From Burkholderia anthina (GTDB lineage Bacteria > Pseudomonadota > Gammaproteobacteria > Burkholderiales > Burkholderiaceae): a stretch of DNA of 59,792 nucleotides. Both the position numbers and the translations under genes were made by a program. Positions 16,901-26,135 of this stretch are shown in pieces. The stretch lies in NCBI RefSeq assembly GCF_902498995.1, contig NZ_CABVLY010000040.1:1-59792 (forward strand). The letters are read 5' to 3'. Below the pieces are notes generated by a model. That model made no database searches. It had not been told where the DNA came from and saw only the letters and a program-made list of their open reading frames with translations. Numbering within the stretch: position 1 is the stretch's first letter; each line of letters starts with the position of its first letter.

Positions 16901-17857
16901 TCAGTCGCGATACGCGACGCCGGGCAGCACGCACAGCAGCTCGTACGCGAGGTTCGCGCCGAGCAGCGCCGTGGTGCCGAACGGGTCGTACGGCGGCGCG
17001 ACTTCGACGAGATCGCAGCCGACGATGTTCAGCCCCTTCGCGCCGCGGATGATCTCGAGCGCCTGCGGCACCGTGAGGCCCGCGATTTCCGGCGTGCCGG
17101 TGCCCGGTGCGTAGGCCGGGTCGATGCCGTCGATGTCGAAGCTGATGTAGACCGGCGTGTCGCCGACGCGCGCGCGCACTTCTTCCATCAGCGGGGCAAG
17201 CGACTTGTTCCAGCATTCCTCGGCCTGGACCACGCGGAAGCCCTGCTCGCGGCACCAGTCGAAATCCTCGGCGGCGTAGCCGGTGCCGCGCAGGCCGATC
17301 TGCGTGACCTTGTCGCCGTGCAGCAGCCCTTCCTCGACCGCGCGGCGGAACGGCGTGCCGTGGGCGATCTTTTCGCCCATCATCGTATCGTTCACGTCGG
17401 CGTGTGCATCGACGTGGATCAATGCAACCTTGCCGTGCTTGCGATGGATCGCGCGCAGGATCGGCAGCGCGATCGTATGGTCGCCGCCGAGCGTGACCGG
17501 CTTGCAGTCGTGTTCGAGGATCGCGTCGTACGCGGCTTCGATGCGCGCGATGGAATCGTGCAGGTTGTACGGATTGATCGCGACGTCGCCGATGTCGGCG
17601 ATCTGCAGCGAATCGAACGGCGCGGCGCGGGTGGCCATGTTGTACGGGCGCAGCAGCACGGATTCGGTACGGATCTGGCGCGGGCCGAAGCGCGCGCCGG
17701 TGCGGTTGGACGTGCCGAGGTCGAACGGCACGCCGACGAAACATGCGTCGAGCCCTGCGGCGCTCGCCACGTGCGGCAGGCGCATCATCGTCGCGATGCC
17801 GCCGCTGCGCGGCATTTCATTGCCGCCGAGCGGCTGGAAATGGGTGTGTTCGTTCAT
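16901..17857 (-). CDS. gbuA: Ureohydrolase, guanidinobutyrase/agmatinase type
   Basis: A 318-aa manganese ureohydrolase that would split a guanidino acid into urea and the amino acid. Metal ligands are in LGGDHTIALP, HVDAHADVND and SFDIDGIDPAYAPG. The N-terminus QPLGGNEMPRSGGIATMMRL and the C-terminal CDLVEVAPPYDPFG resemble Pseudomonas GbuA (guanidinobutyrase) and GpuA (guanidinopropionase) more than biosynthetic agmatinase, so I infer guanidinobutyrate to GABA, or guanidinopropionate to beta-alanine. It leads an operon with the MHS permease and is divergent from a LysR gene, matching a substrate-induced catabolic unit. The exact substrate cannot be settled by reading. Confidence 0.85.
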   Translation of the reverse strand: MNEHTHFQPLGGNEMPRSGGIATMMRLPHVASAAGLDACFVGVPFDLGTSNRTGARFGPRQIRTESVLLRPYNMATRAAPFDSLQIADIGDVAINPYNLHDSIARIEAAYDAILEHDCKPVTLGGDHTIALPILRAIHRKHGKVALIHVDAHADVNDTMMGEKIAHGTPFRRAVEEGLLHGDKVTQIGLRGTGYAAEDFDWCREQGFRVVQAEECWNKSLAPLMEEVRARVGDTPVYISFDIDGIDPAYAPGTGTPEIAGLTVPQALEIIRGAKGLNIVGCDLVEVAPPYDPFGTTALLGANLAYELLCVLPGVAYRD

Positions 17858-17961
17858 GGGGGCTGTCTCTTCCGATGTGGGGTTGCCGTATCATTCGACG
17901 CGGTCTGGCGCATAGTTTTACGCGTCCGGCCGGAAAGAAGAATGCGAAGATATCGACGTAA

Positions 17962-17981
17962 ACATCGATTTCCATCGATGT
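17962..17981. promoter_or_regulatory. Perfect operator dyad between gbuA and LysR gene
   Basis: ACATCGAT (17962-17969) and ATCGATGT (17974-17981) flank TTCC. This 20-bp dyad sits in the 140-bp divergent region, 16 bases before the LysR start codon, where an autoregulating LysR protein would bind. Confidence 0.6.
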
Positions 17982-17997
17982 ATGGAAGGGGAATAGC

Positions 17998-18909
17998 GTG
18001 CTGGGGAATCTGTCGACCCTCGATCTGCGGTTGATCCGCGTGTTTCTCGCGGTCACGGACGCGGGCGGCGTTTCGGCCGCGCAGGCGATGCTGAACGTCG
18101 GCCAGTCGACGATCAGCGCGCAGCTGTCGTCGCTCGAGACACGGCTCGGCTACCGGCTCTGCGAGCGCGGCCGCAGCGGTTTCCGGCTCACGCCGAAGGG
18201 CGAGCGGTTCCATGCGATGAGCCGCAAGCTGCTCGCGGCGCTCGACGAATTCGGGATGGCGGCGCGGCACATGGACCGCCAACTGGTCGGCACGTTGAAC
18301 ATCGGCCTGATCGGCCATACGCCGGTCAGCCAGAACGCGCGGATCGCGGAGGCGATCGCCGCGTTCCGCACACGCGACGAGGCGGTGCGCTTCTCGATCT
18401 CCGTGCGCGCGCCGGGCGATCTCGAGGAAAAGCTGCTGAGCGACGAGATCCAGATCGCGGTGGGCTACTTCTGGCATCGCGTGCCGTCGCTGCACTACAC
18501 GCCGCTGTTCATCGAGCGGCAGGTCGCATACTGCGGCCGCGGTCATCCGCTGTTCGACGGCGCGGGTGCGCTGACGCCGGCCGACGTCGCCGGCTTCGAG
18601 TGGGCCTGGCGCTCGTATCCGCTGCCGGAGGCGCAGATGTCGACGACGCCCGATCGCGTGACCGCGACCGCCGACAACATGGAGGCCGTCGCGCTGCTGA
18701 TCCTGTCGGGCCATCATCTCGGCTACCTGCCGCAGCATTTCGCGGCGCCGTACGTCGCGCAGGGGCTGCTCGCGCCGCTCAATCCGGAGCAGTTGCGCTA
18801 CGACGTCACGTTCCACATGGTCGTGGCGCGCAACGGGCGCGGCGACCCGCTCGTCGAAGCGTTTCTCGAGGATCTCGAACGCGCGCACCAGTCTCCCGAC
18901 GTGGCGTGA
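17998..18909 (+). CDS. LysR-family regulator of the guanidino operon
   Basis: A 303-aa LysR regulator. The N-terminal winged helix reads LDLRLIRVFLAVTDAGGVSA then AQAMLNVGQSTISAQLSSLE, and the effector domain follows (GTLNIGLIGHTPVSQNARIA onward). Translation starts at GTG after a GAAGGGGA site. It is divergent from gbuA, and a perfect dyad stands just upstream, so it is the likely activator of gbuA and the MHS permease with a guanidino acid as effector (inference). Confidence 0.9.
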   Translation: MLGNLSTLDLRLIRVFLAVTDAGGVSAAQAMLNVGQSTISAQLSSLETRLGYRLCERGRSGFRLTPKGERFHAMSRKLLAALDEFGMAARHMDRQLVGTLNIGLIGHTPVSQNARIAEAIAAFRTRDEAVRFSISVRAPGDLEEKLLSDEIQIAVGYFWHRVPSLHYTPLFIERQVAYCGRGHPLFDGAGALTPADVAGFEWAWRSYPLPEAQMSTTPDRVTATADNMEAVALLILSGHHLGYLPQHFAAPYVAQGLLAPLNPEQLRYDVTFHMVVARNGRGDPLVEAFLEDLERAHQSPDVA

Positions 18910-18978
18910 CACGCCGCATGATGCCGGCGCGGGCGGCAACGTGAGCCCGTGCCGCGCCGGCGTGGCCTGCTGCCTGCG

Positions 18979-19443
18979 TCACGGCACCGGCAACCCCGCG
19001 TCGTGCTTCACTTCCCGCAACGACAGCGCCGACTCGATCGACGTCACGCCCGGCAGCATCCGCAGCGAATCGCGCAGGAACGTGCCGTAGTCGTCGAGAT
19101 CGCGCGCGACCACCTGCAGCAGATAGTCGGCGGTGCCCGCGACGTTGTGGCACGCGAGGATCCGCTCGATGCCGAGCACTTCCCGTTCGAACCGGTCGGC
19201 GACCTTGCGGTCGTGCGTCGCGAAACGCACCAGCACGAACGCGACGACGCCGAAGCCGAGCGCCTGGCGCGACAGCTGTGCGCGGTAACGCTCGATGTAG
19301 CCGTCGCTTTCGAGACGCTTCAGGCGACGCGCGCACGGCGTCTCCGACAGGCCGACGGAGTCGGCCAGACGCGCGATCGGCAGGCGGCCGTCGCGCTGCA
19401 CCGCGGCGAGGATCGCGCGATCGGTTTTGTCGAGTTCGGTCAT
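18979..19443 (-). CDS. Lrp/AsnC-family regulator
   Basis: A 154-aa feast/famine regulator. The N-terminus MTELDKTDRAILAAVQRDGR and the helix-turn-helix IARLADSVGLSETPCARRLK are typical Lrp/AsnC features, followed by a RAM effector domain (ALGFGVVAFVLVRF; NVAGTADYLLQVVARDLDDY). It is divergent from a LysE-type exporter and most likely controls it in response to an amino acid. Confidence 0.92.
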   Translation of the reverse strand: MTELDKTDRAILAAVQRDGRLPIARLADSVGLSETPCARRLKRLESDGYIERYRAQLSRQALGFGVVAFVLVRFATHDRKVADRFEREVLGIERILACHNVAGTADYLLQVVARDLDDYGTFLRDSLRMLPGVTSIESALSLREVKHDAGLPVP

Positions 19444-19445
19444 CT

Positions 19446-19487
19446 TGGCGGAATCCTTGTTCGGATATCGTGATTGTGGCGGATTCC
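19446..19487. promoter_or_regulatory. Direct repeat in the lrp/lysE intergenic region
   Basis: TGGCGGAATCC (19446-19456) and TGGCGGATTCC (19477-19487) are an 11-bp direct repeat with one mismatch, 31 bp apart (about three helical turns), in the 134-bp divergent region. Same-face spacing suits an Lrp-type octamer. Confidence 0.5.
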
Positions 19488-19577
19488 ACTATCGATCGCC
19501 AATCCGGTATCGAAAATGGCCAATAATCCCTCGTCCTTCAGCGGCAACATATCGTCATTGGAGGACGGGGGCAGACC

Positions 19578-20201
19578 ATGATTTCCACGCATTTGCTGTT
19601 GATTTATCTCGCCGCGCTGGCGGCCATTTACGCGGTGCCCGGGCCCGACATGGCGCTCGTGCTGCAGACCAGCATCGGCCGCGGCGTGCGTCCGGGCATG
19701 GCGGCGGCGGCCGGCCTGTCGCTGTCGCGCACCGCGCACGTGACGCTGTCCGCCTGCGGCGTCGCGGCGCTGATCCGCAGTGCGCCGTGGCTGTACGAAG
19801 TGATCCGCTACGGCGGCGCGCTCTATCTCGCGTACGTCGCGATCCAGGTGTTCCGCTCGCCGGTGTTCGCGCTCGGCGACGGCGAGGCCGCTGCCGCGGG
19901 CGAACTGCGGCAATCGTTCTTCAAGGGGCTGCTGACGAACCTGCTGAACCCGAAGGCGCTGCTGTTCTGCTCGGTGCTGCTGCCGCAGTTCGTGCGGCCC
20001 GAAGCCGGGCCGGTGGTGTGGCAGATGTTCGAACTCGGCGCGCTGCTCGTCGCGGCCGGCGTGTGTTTCGATCTCGCGTGCGTGTTCGGCGCGTCGCGTA
20101 TCGCGGCGTGGATGCGTGCGCATCCGCTCGCGCAAACCGTGCAGCGCTGGACGTTCTCGGCCGCGCTGATCGGCTTCGCGCTGCGCCTGTCGATGGACTG
20201 A
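19578..20201 (+). CDS. LysE/RhtB-family amino-acid exporter
   Basis: A 207-aa, six-helix exporter. It has the family N-terminus LLLIYLAALAAIYAVPGPDM, then the loop GRGVRPGMAAAAGLSLSRTAH and the conserved NLLNPKALLFCSVLLPQFV. It should remove a neutral or basic amino acid or homoserine-lactone-like solute from the cell. GAGGA precedes the start. Divergence from an Lrp-type gene supports amino-acid-induced expression. Confidence 0.9.
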   Translation: MISTHLLLIYLAALAAIYAVPGPDMALVLQTSIGRGVRPGMAAAAGLSLSRTAHVTLSACGVAALIRSAPWLYEVIRYGGALYLAYVAIQVFRSPVFALGDGEAAAAGELRQSFFKGLLTNLLNPKALLFCSVLLPQFVRPEAGPVVWQMFELGALLVAAGVCFDLACVFGASRIAAWMRAHPLAQTVQRWTFSAALIGFALRLSMD

Positions 20202-20471
20202 CCGGCCGATTGAATGGCATCCCGGCATCGCTGCCGTGCCGCTCGACCGGCGCGCACGGCGCGGTGCATCACCGAACGAAGGGCGCGCGCAATGCCGGCC
20301 TTCGCACGCCTCTTCGTCACGGCGGCGCACGCGCGCAAATCGTCTGACTGTTCTAAACTTCCTTTAACTTCGCGCTGCTGCGAACCGACTGATTGAACGG
20401 AACCGTCTTCCGCCGGCCCTGTCCGATTTCCTGGCTGTTCCGTGCAACGCGGTACCAAGGAGGGTCTGAAC

Positions 20472-22061
20472 ATGGCAAGGCATCTTCAAGCCGACCGTGA
20501 ACCTCGAATCGTCGCCGAGTCCAAGTGTATCGGCCAGTGCGATCCGGCAGAACGCATCCACGTCACGATCATGTTGCGGCGGCAGGAAGAAGGGCAACTC
20601 GATGCATTGGTCCACCAGCTCGCGACCGGCGACGCGCGCGCAAAACCGGTGTCGCGCGATGCATTCGCCCAGCGTTTCTCCGCGAGTCCCGACGACATTC
20701 GCAAGACCGAGGACTTCGCACGCCGTCATCAACTCACGGTCGATCGTGTCGATCCGGTCGAAAGCGTCGTCGTGCTGTCCGGCACGATCCAGCAATTCGA
20801 AGCCGCATTCAGCGTGAAGCTCGAGCGTTTCGAGCATCGCTCGATCGGTCAGTATCGCGGCCGCTCGGGCCCGATCGTGTTGCCCGACGATATCGGCGAT
20901 GCGGTCACGGCCGTGCTCGGTCTCGACAGCCGTCCGCAGGCGCGGCCGCACTTCCGGCTGCGTCCGCCGTTCAAGCCCGCACGCGGCGCCGCGGGCGTCA
21001 CGTTCACGCCGGTCCAGCTCGCGTCGCTGTACGGTTTCCCGGCCGGCGACGGCGCGGGGCAGTGCATCGCGATCGTCGAACTCGGCGGCGGCTATCGCGC
21101 GGCCGATATCCAGCAATATTTCCGCGGGCTCGGGATCGACACGCCCCCAGCGCTCGTCGACGTGAACGTCGGCACCGGCCGCAATGCGCCGAGCGGCGAT
21201 CCGAACGGCCCGGACGGCGAAGTCGCGCTCGACATCGAGATCGCCGGTGCGATCGCGCCGGCCGCGAAGATCGCGATCTACTTCGCGCCGAACAGCGACG
21301 CGGGCTTCATCCAGGCCGTGAACGCGGCCGTCAGCGACAAGACCAACCAGCCTTCGGTGATCTCGATCAGTTGGGGCGGGCCGGAAGCGATCTGGCAGGC
21401 GCAGTCGGCGCAGGCGTTCGACCGCGTGCTGCAGGCGGCCGCCGCACAGGGGATCACGGTGTGCGCGGCGTCGGGCGATAGCGGCTCGGGCGACGGGCTG
21501 CAGGACGGCGCCGATCATGTCGATTTCCCCGCGTCGAGCCCGTACGTGCTCGGCTGCGGCGGCACGCAGCTCGATGCGCTGCCGGGGCAGGGCATTCGCA
21601 GCGAGGTCACGTGGAACGACGAGGCGGCCGGCGGTGGCGCGGGCGGCGGCGGCGTCAGCGCGATGTTCGACCTGCCGACGTGGCAGCAGGGGCTGACCGT
21701 GACGCGCGCCGACGGCAGCAGCACGCCGCTCGCCAAGCGCGGCGTGCCGGACGTCGCCGGCGATGCATCGCCGCAAACGGGCTACGAGGTGTCGGTTGCC
21801 GGCACGCCCGCGGTGATGGGGGGCACGAGCGCGGTCGCGCCGCTGTGGGCCGCGCTGATCGCGCGGATCAACGCGGCGGCCGGCGCCTCGGTCGGCTGGG
21901 TCAATCCGGTGCTGTACAAGCATCCCGGCGCGCTGCGCGACATCACGAAAGGCTCGAACGGCACCTATGCGGCCGCGTCCGGCTGGGATGCATGCACGGG
22001 CCTCGGCAGCCCGGACGGCGCGAAGCTCGCCGCGGTCCTCGCGCGCAAGCCGTCGAGCTGA
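20472..22061 (+). CDS. S53 serine-carboxyl peptidase (sedolisin/kumamolisin type)
   Basis: A 529-aa pro-enzyme. Residues about 25-170 form the pro-kumamolisin activation domain. The catalytic domain carries the sedolisin set: Glu250 and Asp254 in DGEVALDIEIAG, oxyanion Asp336 in AASGDSGSGDG, and Ser453 in GGTSAVAPLWAAL. The calcium-binding tail lies near SGWDACTGLGSPDG. Such peptidases work at acidic pH. I chose the start at 20472 because AAGGAGG stands before it. No standard signal peptide is seen at this start, as in kumamolisin; export route is unclear. The S10-like peptidase gene follows by 73 bases on the same strand, so they are probably co-transcribed. Confidence 0.95.
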   Translation: MARHLQADREPRIVAESKCIGQCDPAERIHVTIMLRRQEEGQLDALVHQLATGDARAKPVSRDAFAQRFSASPDDIRKTEDFARRHQLTVDRVDPVESVVVLSGTIQQFEAAFSVKLERFEHRSIGQYRGRSGPIVLPDDIGDAVTAVLGLDSRPQARPHFRLRPPFKPARGAAGVTFTPVQLASLYGFPAGDGAGQCIAIVELGGGYRAADIQQYFRGLGIDTPPALVDVNVGTGRNAPSGDPNGPDGEVALDIEIAGAIAPAAKIAIYFAPNSDAGFIQAVNAAVSDKTNQPSVISISWGGPEAIWQAQSAQAFDRVLQAAAAQGITVCAASGDSGSGDGLQDGADHVDFPASSPYVLGCGGTQLDALPGQGIRSEVTWNDEAAGGGAGGGGVSAMFDLPTWQQGLTVTRADGSSTPLAKRGVPDVAGDASPQTGYEVSVAGTPAVMGGTSAVAPLWAALIARINAAAGASVGWVNPVLYKHPGALRDITKGSNGTYAAASGWDACTGLGSPDGAKLAAVLARKPSS

Positions 22062-22134
22062 CGCGCCGGCACATGCGTTTTCTTGCGACGCGGGTGCCCT
22101 GCCCGCGTCTTTTTTCACCTCCAGGAGCAGCACG

Positions 22135-23811
22135 ATGGACATCGATTCCGCATCTTCCGGCGACGTGTATCCGCTGCATCACGGCGACCTCAATTCGCAT
22201 GGCGTGCCGGCGGCCGTCAGTCCGGTCGCGCTGAGCCACGGCCGCGACCAGCCGTTCTTCGATCCCGTTGCATACGGCAACGGCCCCGACGACTCGGTGA
22301 CCGACACGACCGAAGCGGCCGCGATCACGCACCACACGATCCTGATCGGCGGGAAGCGCATTGCCTATACGGCGACGGCCGGCCATCTCGTGACCGTCGA
22401 TCCGAGCAGTTCGCAACCGGCCGCGAAGCTCTTCTATGTCGCGTTCACGGCCGACGGCGCGAAGGAAGAAACGCGGCCCGTGACGTTCTTCTACAACGGC
22501 GGCCCCGGTTCGTCGTCGGTGTTCGTGCTGCTCGGCTCGTTCGCGCCGAAGCGCATCAAGACGTCGATGCCGGGGTTCACGCCGCCCGCGCCGTATCAGA
22601 TGGAAGACAACCCCGACAGCATGATCGACCACAGCGACCTGGTCTTCATCAACCCGGTCGGCACCGGCTATTCGGCGGCCGTCGCGCCGAACAAGAACCG
22701 CAATTTCTGGGGCGTCGACCAGGATGCGGATTCGCTGAAGCAGTTCATCAAGCGCTACCTGACCAAGAACAACCGCTGGAATTCGCCGAAATACCTGTTC
22801 GGCGAGTCGTACGGCACGGCGCGCAGCTGCGTGCTCGCCTACAAGCTGCACGAGGACGGCGTCGACCTGAACGGCGTCACGCTGCAGTCGTCGATCCTCG
22901 ACTACCGGCAGGCCGGCAATCCGGTCGGCGCGCTGCCGACCGCGGCGGCCGACGCGTGGTATCACAAGAAACTCGGCGTCAAGCCGGCGCCGACGGATCT
23001 CGGCGCGTTCGTCGAGGAGGTCGCGCAGTTCGCGCGCACCGATTACCTGACCGCGTTGCGCAACGTGCCGCATGCCGCCCCGGCCACCGTGCAGAAGCTC
23101 TCCGGGTACACGGGCATCGACGCGGCGACGCTGCAGACGTGGGGGCTCGACATCGCGGGCTACGATACGCGCGGCAATTCGCTGTTCCTGACGACGCTGC
23201 TGCATGCTCAGGGGCTCGCGCTCGGCTCGTACGACGGCCGCGTGACCGGGATCTCGTCGGGCATCGCCGGCAAGATCGATCCGAACTCGGGCGGCAACGA
23301 CCCGACGATGACGGCGGTGACGGGCGTCTACACGGCGATGTGGAACAGCTACCTGAACGAGCAGCTGAAGTTCACGTCGAACTCCGCGTTCACGGACCTG
23401 AACGACCAGGCATTCCAGAACTGGGATTTCAGCCACATCGACCCGACCGGCGCGCAGCAGGGCATCGATGCGAAGGGGAACGTGATTCTCTACACGGCGG
23501 GCGATCTTGCCGCGGTGATGGCGCTGAACATCGACCTGAAGGTGCTGTCGGCGAACGGCTTCTACGATTTCGTCACGCCGTTCTACCAGACCGTGATCGA
23601 CCTGCAGCAGATGCCGCTCGAGGATCAGAAGGTGCGGCAGAACCTGTCCGCGCGCTTCTATCCGTCGGGGCACATGGTGTATCTCGACGGCGGTTCGCGC
23701 ACCGCGCTCAAGCGCGATCTCGCGACGATGTACGACGCGACGGTCGGCGATACGGGGGCGCGGATGCGGATCCGCGCACTGCAGGCGAAGAAGACGGGCG
23801 GCCCCGCATAG
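22135..23811 (+). CDS. S10-family serine carboxypeptidase-like enzyme
   Basis: A 558-aa alpha/beta-hydrolase-fold peptidase of family S10. The pocket segment FFYNGGPGSSSVFVLLGSFA and the catalytic triad are visible: Ser225 in LFGESYGTARS, Asp478 in NGFYDFVTP, and His513 in YPSGHMVYLDG. Family members remove C-terminal residues, often at acid pH. The start follows CCAGGAG. No signal peptide is evident; the N-terminus is His- and Asp-rich (MDIDSASSGDVYPLHHGDLN). Pairing with a sedolisin suggests an endo- plus exo-peptidase team for acidic peptide digestion (inference). S10 enzymes are much commoner in eukaryotes than in bacteria. Confidence 0.92.
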   Translation: MDIDSASSGDVYPLHHGDLNSHGVPAAVSPVALSHGRDQPFFDPVAYGNGPDDSVTDTTEAAAITHHTILIGGKRIAYTATAGHLVTVDPSSSQPAAKLFYVAFTADGAKEETRPVTFFYNGGPGSSSVFVLLGSFAPKRIKTSMPGFTPPAPYQMEDNPDSMIDHSDLVFINPVGTGYSAAVAPNKNRNFWGVDQDADSLKQFIKRYLTKNNRWNSPKYLFGESYGTARSCVLAYKLHEDGVDLNGVTLQSSILDYRQAGNPVGALPTAAADAWYHKKLGVKPAPTDLGAFVEEVAQFARTDYLTALRNVPHAAPATVQKLSGYTGIDAATLQTWGLDIAGYDTRGNSLFLTTLLHAQGLALGSYDGRVTGISSGIAGKIDPNSGGNDPTMTAVTGVYTAMWNSYLNEQLKFTSNSAFTDLNDQAFQNWDFSHIDPTGAQQGIDAKGNVILYTAGDLAAVMALNIDLKVLSANGFYDFVTPFYQTVIDLQQMPLEDQKVRQNLSARFYPSGHMVYLDGGSRTALKRDLATMYDATVGDTGARMRIRALQAKKTGGPA

Positions 23812-23889
23812 CGCTGCCCGTCGGGCACGTGCCGCGCGCAACCGCTACGGTGCGGTTCGCGCGGTTCGTGTGATCGGTGGTGCCGTCGA

Positions 23890-24756
23890 TCAGCCGCGGT
23901 GGCCGGGTTGCGCGGCCGGCCAGTCGAACGGCGTGTACGGCAGCGCGCGCTTGTGGCGCGAGCCTTCGTGGAAACGCAGCACCGTTTCGTAGACGCGGTC
24001 GCTGACGGGCTTGCCTTCGAGGAAATCGTCGATCTCGTCGTAGGTCACGCCGTATGCGTGCTCGTCGGGGCGCAGCGGGCGCAGTTCCTCGAGGTCGGCC
24101 GTCGGCACCTTCATCACGATCGATTCCTCGCCGCCGAGCGCGCGGGCGAGCGCACGCACGCGGCGCTTGTTCAGGCCGGCGAGCGGCAGAATGTCCGCGC
24201 CGCCGTCGCCGAATTTCGTGAAGAAACCCATCAGCGATTCGGCCGCGTGGTCGGTGCCGATCACGATGCCGCGCCGCGCGCCGGCGACCGCGTATTGCGC
24301 GATCATGCGCTCGCGCGCCTTGATGTTGCCGTGCACGAAGTCCTGCTGTGCCGGCGTTTCGAATGCGTGGCCGGACGCGGCCAGCGACGCGAGCATCGCG
24401 TCGGCGGCGGGCTTCACGTCAACCGTCAGTGCTTCGTCCGCGCGCACGAAGTCGAGCGCGCGCTGCGCATCGGCTTCGTCGTTCTGCACGCCGTTCGGCA
24501 AACGCATCGCGATGAAGCGCGCGTCGTACCCGTCGGCGCGCAGCCGCTCGACCGACAACTGCGCGAGCCGCCCGGCCGTCGACGAATCGACGCCGCCGCT
24601 GATGCCGAGCACGTAGGTCCGCAGGCCGGTCGAACGGAGGTACTGCGCGAGGAAATCGACGCGCCGGGCGATCTCGGCATCGACGTCGAAGTGCGGGGCG
24701 ACGTTCAGTTCGGCAATGATCGCGCGTTGGCGGCTGGCGTAATCGGCGGATGTCAT
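23890..24756 (-). CDS. nadE: NAD synthetase, ammonia-dependent
   Basis: A 288-aa enzyme that amidates nicotinic acid adenine dinucleotide to NAD using ATP, the last step of NAD synthesis. The PP-loop signature GISGGVDSSTAGRLAQLSVE is intact, with later motifs IVIGTDHAAESLMGFFTKFG and KRRVRALARALGG. It has no glutaminase domain, so it uses ammonia, like E. coli NadE (275 aa). The ATG at 24756 (MTSADYASRQ) is chosen over an upstream open frame because it matches the family start. It stands downstream of a DMT permease gene on the same strand but 213 bases away. Confidence 0.95.
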   Translation of the reverse strand: MTSADYASRQRAIIAELNVAPHFDVDAEIARRVDFLAQYLRSTGLRTYVLGISGGVDSSTAGRLAQLSVERLRADGYDARFIAMRLPNGVQNDEADAQRALDFVRADEALTVDVKPAADAMLASLAASGHAFETPAQQDFVHGNIKARERMIAQYAVAGARRGIVIGTDHAAESLMGFFTKFGDGGADILPLAGLNKRRVRALARALGGEESIVMKVPTADLEELRPLRPDEHAYGVTYDEIDDFLEGKPVSDRVYETVLRFHEGSRHKRALPYTPFDWPAAQPGHRG

Positions 24757-24969
24757 GAAGGGAGTTCCGGAACGAAATGCAAGGCGCCCATCATAAGCGC
24801 AATCGTGGCCCGGCGCCGCGCCGGGCGTGCGATCCGGCCGCCGCGCGTTGCATCGGCGAGACGCGATGCATCGTGATGGTGCAGCCCGCGACCGGGCGCA
24901 CCGGAGCGGGCGTCCGGATGCGTCGTTCCGAGGCATGCGCGGCCGATGCGGCGGGTGCTTGCGCCCGCG

Positions 24970-25839
24970 TCAGCGCCGTGCGAGCACGACGCCCACCAGC
25001 GCGAGCGCGAAGCCGGCGAGCTGAATGGCCGCGAGCGTTTCGCCGAACAGCAGGTAACCCTGCAGCGCGGCGAGCGGCGGCGCGAGAAACAGCAACGACG
25101 TCGCGCGTGCCGCGTTGCCGCGGCGCAGCATCCACATCAGCATCGTGACCGCGCCGCCGGACAGGAACACGATGCCCCATACGAGCGATATCCACAGCGC
25201 GGGCGCGCCGATCCAGCGCGTTTCGTGCAGCAGCACGACGAAAAGCGCCGCGACGATCGCCGCGCCGAGGTTCTGCACGGCGACGGCCGTGCGCAGGTCG
25301 TTCTGTGCGAGCTTGCCCTTCTGGTACAGCGAGCCCGCGGTGATCGAGCCGACCGACAGCACCGATACGACCACGACGAACCACGCCGGCGCCGTGCCCG
25401 GCGGCGGCGCGACGCCGCCCGCGACCTTCGGCGCGAGCACGAGCGCGACGCCGGCGAGCCCGAGCGCCATCCCGAGCCAGCCGCGCGCGGGCAGACGCTC
25501 GTTGAACAGCGGCACCGCGAGCACGGCGGTGGCGAGCGGCTGCAGCGCGCCGAGCAGCGCCATCACGCCGGCGTTCAGCCCTTGCGCGACGGCCCAGTAG
25601 CTGGCGCCGAGATAGATGCCCTGCAGCAGCGCGCCCGCGATCAGGTGACGCGGCCATTCGCGGCGGCCCGGCCACGGCGCACGCGCGACGAACGCCACCG
25701 CGCCGAACAGCACGGCCGTGCCCGCGAAGCGCGCGAGCAGGAACAGGTTCGGATCGGCATAGGGCTTGATGGCCCGCGCGACGATGAAGCCGGTGGACCA
25801 CAGCGCGACGAAGGCCGCGGCGACGAGCGAGGTAAGCAT
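24970..25839 (-). CDS. EamA-type DMT permease
   Basis: A 289-aa, ten-helix inner-membrane protein with two EamA repeats. Helix 1 contains FVALWSTGFIVARAIKPYAD, and the second repeat starts near PAWFVVVVSVLSVGSITAGS. Family members export amino acids, metabolites or drugs; no substrate can be read. The gene stands alone. Confidence 0.88.
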   Translation of the reverse strand: MLTSLVAAAFVALWSTGFIVARAIKPYADPNLFLLARFAGTAVLFGAVAFVARAPWPGRREWPRHLIAGALLQGIYLGASYWAVAQGLNAGVMALLGALQPLATAVLAVPLFNERLPARGWLGMALGLAGVALVLAPKVAGGVAPPPGTAPAWFVVVVSVLSVGSITAGSLYQKGKLAQNDLRTAVAVQNLGAAIVAALFVVLLHETRWIGAPALWISLVWGIVFLSGGAVTMLMWMLRRGNAARATSLLFLAPPLAALQGYLLFGETLAAIQLAGFALALVGVVLARR

Positions 25840-26135
25840 GCAGGGCGGGCCGCGACGCGGCCGGACGAATCGTGAAGTCGGTCAGTATCGGGCGAAGCGA
25901 GGTTGCCGTCTTGTCGAATTCTGCACTCGCTTGCACGCCGCGCCGCGTCGTGCGGAGCGGCGGCGAAGGCGATCGTCGAGGGCTGCATCTGCTGCGGGCG
26001 GCGGCCGCAGACGCGTCGGCGCGCGGCGTGGCGGTACGCGGGCCGTTCGTTATCGAACGGCCGGGACCAGGGCCGGGGCCGGGTGAACCGGCCGCAACGG
26101 AAGCGCGCGCACGCGCGCGCGAAACGAAGGGGAGA
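25840..26135. other. Non-coding gap
   Basis: About 300 bases between the DMT permease and the small gene at 26136. It must hold the DMT promoter. I see no supported gene, only GC-rich filler including an alternating CGCG run near 26106-26120. Confidence 0.3.
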
